This document shows positions 31,360-32,677 of a stretch of DNA of 32,677 nt, piece by piece. Within the stretch, counting starts at the first letter, position 1, and each line of letters starts with the position of its first letter. The stretch is from Pedobacter borealis DSM 19626. GTDB taxonomy: Bacteria > Bacteroidota > Bacteroidia > Sphingobacteriales > Sphingobacteriaceae. The DNA is taken from positions 1-32,677 of the forward strand of contig NZ_JAUG01000057.1 in NCBI RefSeq assembly GCF_000708285.2, given 5' to 3'. The notes beneath the pieces were generated by a model. That model was not told the DNA's origin, ran no database searches, and was given only the letters and a program-made list of their open reading frames with translations. The translations under genes and the position numbers were made by a program.

Positions 31360-32334
31360 ATGCATACTACAGAAGAATTACAACAAATTTTAGATACCGC
31401 AATACAAAATTTAAAGTTTCCGAATCATCCTAAACAGCTTTACGATCCGATTACTTATATCATTAATCTGGGTGGGAAACGGGTAAGACCACTATTGGTT
31501 TTAATGGCGACAGAGTTGTTTGGTGGAGATGCAAACGAATCTATCCACGCCGCTATGGCCATTGAGATCTTTCATAATTTTACGCTTGTTCATGACGATA
31601 TTATGGACAATGCACCACTCCGTAGAGGGAAAGCCACCGTACACGAAAAATGGAGCACCAATATTGCCATTTTAAGTGGCGATGTGATGATGGTGGAAGC
31701 TAATAAAAACCTTGCGAAGGTGAATCCGGCTTTTCTTGGCCCAGTACTAAACACTTTTAATGCAACCGCTCAAGGCGTTTGCGAAGGCCAGCAGTTAGAT
31801 ATGGAATTTGAAGGCCGTGATGATGTGAGTATTGAAGAATACATCAACATGATCAGGTTAAAAACAGCAGTGCTTTTGGGTGGTGCCTTAAAGCTTGGTG
31901 CCATTATAGCGGGAGCTTCAGAAAAAGATGCAGACTTAATTTACCAGTTTGGCGAAAATATCGGCATTGCTTTTCAGTTACAGGATGATATTTTAGATGT
32001 TTATGCTGATCCTGAAAAATTCGGAAAACAGGTAGGTGGCGATATTATAGCCAACAAAAAAACCTTCCTGCTGTTAAAAGCTTTCGAACTTGCCGATGGA
32101 GAAACCAGGGCATCATTAGATACCTGGACAGGCTACAAAGAATTTAATGTGCAGGAAAAAGTAGATACTGTGCGCCAGGTATACGATACTTTGGATATTC
32201 AGGATATTGCTAAAGAAAGCATGAACAATTACCTCAACAAAGCTTTAGCTGTATTTGCGCAGATTAATGTAAGCGATGAGCGCAAAGCGAATCTTTTAAC
32301 GCTTACAGATCAGTTAATGGCCAGGGAGTATTAA
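31360..32334 (+). CDS. polyprenyl synthetase (trans-isoprenyl diphosphate synthase)
   Basis: The 324-residue enzyme has GGKRVRP (38-44), the first Asp-rich motif DDIMD (79-83, in HDDIMDNAPLRRG), and the second DDILD (209-213, in FQLQDDILD). It condenses isopentenyl diphosphate onto an allylic primer, for quinone side chains or related lipids. Phe74, five residues before the first motif, would restrict chain length in some families, so product length is open. The ATG at 31360 is preferred over a TTG at 31324. It ends shortly before a strong hairpin terminator. Confidence 0.93.
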   Translation: MHTTEELQQILDTAIQNLKFPNHPKQLYDPITYIINLGGKRVRPLLVLMATELFGGDANESIHAAMAIEIFHNFTLVHDDIMDNAPLRRGKATVHEKWSTNIAILSGDVMMVEANKNLAKVNPAFLGPVLNTFNATAQGVCEGQQLDMEFEGRDDVSIEEYINMIRLKTAVLLGGALKLGAIIAGASEKDADLIYQFGENIGIAFQLQDDILDVYADPEKFGKQVGGDIIANKKTFLLLKAFELADGETRASLDTWTGYKEFNVQEKVDTVRQVYDTLDIQDIAKESMNNYLNKALAVFAQINVSDERKANLLTLTDQLMAREY

Positions 32335-32340
32335 TAAAAA

Positions 32341-32394
32341 AGAGTTGTCAACTTTTATAGCCAAACGGCCTGAAAGTTGACAACTCTATATTTC
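32341..32394. terminator. strong hairpin terminator after the polyprenyl synthase gene
   Basis: AGAGTTGTCAACTTT (32341-32355) pairs perfectly with AAAGTTGACAACTCT (32373-32387), a 15 bp stem with a 17-base loop. A-rich sequence precedes and TATATTTCC follows, so it may work in both directions. Confidence 0.85.
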
Positions 32395-32397
32395 CTT

Positions 32398-32492
32398 TAC
32401 TTGTCAGTCTGAGCCTGTCGAAGACCCTTTTATGGTTAAATCAAAAATTGTCTTTCGACAAGCTACCATTGACGTTATTTTGCAATTGCTTA
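32398..32492. other. non-coding gap at the right end
   Basis: It contains a Bacteroidetes-type intergenic word, GTCTGAGCCTGTCGAAGACC, at about 32405-32424 and its partial complement TCTTTCGACAAGC near 32451-32463. No gene is seen. Confidence 0.4.
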
Positions 32493-32642
32493 CTAATAAG
32501 ATATTTGCGATACTATACATTTCCACCCAGCTAGGCCACAGCACCGTATCCCCGTTCCACTTAAATCCGGCCTAACAAATTTTTCGTATTCTGCTGACCC
32601 AGCCACCCCACTGACCTTTAAAGAAAAATTTTCAGCCGGCAT
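32493..32642 (-). CDS. 49-codon open frame, doubtful
   Basis: On the minus strand an open frame from ATG at 32642 encodes 49 residues including SAEYEKFVRPDLSGTGIRCC and GLAGWKCI. The composition is not typical of a real protein and no family is known to me. The segment feels like a recurring intergenic sequence of this group rather than a gene. A perfect hairpin TTTCTTTTTG-ATGC-CAAAAAGAAA (32649-32672) lies just before its start on that strand. Confidence 0.25.
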   Translation of the reverse strand: MPAENFSLKVSGVAGSAEYEKFVRPDLSGTGIRCCGLAGWKCIVSQISY

Positions 32643-32648
32643 TTTTTG

Positions 32649-32672
32649 TTTCTTTTTGATGCCAAAAAGAAA
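32649..32672. repeat. perfect hairpin at the window edge
   Basis: TTTCTTTTTG (32649-32658) and CAAAAAGAAA (32663-32672) form a 10 bp stem with a four-base loop. The flanking gene lies outside the window. Confidence 0.55.
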
Positions 32673-32677
32673 GAGCC

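Overview
The window reads as a chromosomal segment of a Bacteroidetes bacterium, most likely Sphingobacteriaceae and Pedobacter-like. The reasons are the Bacteroidetes -7 promoter word TAnnTTTG before several genes, the protein families present (a 590-residue ArgRS, CtlX, a short fold-III arginine decarboxylase, DUF1579, a DppD-DppF fusion) and gaps filled with species-type repeats. Genus is an inference; there is no rRNA or tRNA gene to anchor it.

Backbone, left: three tandem copies of a ~155 bp non-coding unit, an AI-2E family permease (-), then mnmE (+), the tRNA-modifying GTPase.

Island, 3188-14125: a 10.9 kb integrated element sits exactly at the 3' end of mnmE between two identical 20 bp direct repeats. 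It keeps the final FCIGK-stop codons of mnmE intact at the left end and leaves a copy of them at the right. It is visibly more A+T-rich than its flanks. Its mobility end carries a tyrosine recombinase, an excisionase-like HTH protein and a gene II/X-type replication protein, followed by an XRE regulator facing a small lipoprotein and an unknown acidic protein. The cargo is (i) a three-gene operon of a phosphoribosyltransferase-like protein, a NADAR-domain protein and an HhH/OGG-like DNA glycosylase-fold protein; (ii) an XRE-ImmA regulator/protease pair divergent from an LRAT-like membrane-anchored protein, with paired palindromic operators between them; and (iii) a CBASS anti-phage operon of an HNH-SAVED nuclease (Cap5 type), a CD-NTase and an E2-like protein. 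The element is therefore a defence island. The first cargo operon is the best candidate for a poorly described system: its three families all act on base-ribose (N-glycosidic) or ADP-ribose chemistry.

Backbone, right: a TauE/SafE permease (-), argS (-), an arginine deiminase-family enzyme and CtlX (+), a ~1 kb gap of three tandem ~310 bp structured repeats, a PhnA-type zinc-ribbon protein, arginine decarboxylase, a DUF433/DUF5615 toxin-antitoxin pair behind a perfect inverted repeat, a DUF72 protein, REP-like palindromes, a DUF1579 gene broken by one missing base, a PolB-type 3'-5' exonuclease overlapping a fused dipeptide ABC ATPase, a secreted BNR/sialidase-like protein, RNase R and a polyprenyl synthase ending at a strong hairpin terminator. 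ArgRS, deiminase, CtlX and decarboxylase make this stretch an arginine-metabolism neighbourhood.

Several gaps also hold degenerate word repeats (for example GTCCGAAGTC, or GTAAGGTATAGGG types), often as complementary arms abutting a stop codon on one side and a start codon on the other. Everything here comes from reading the sequence; no homology search was run.
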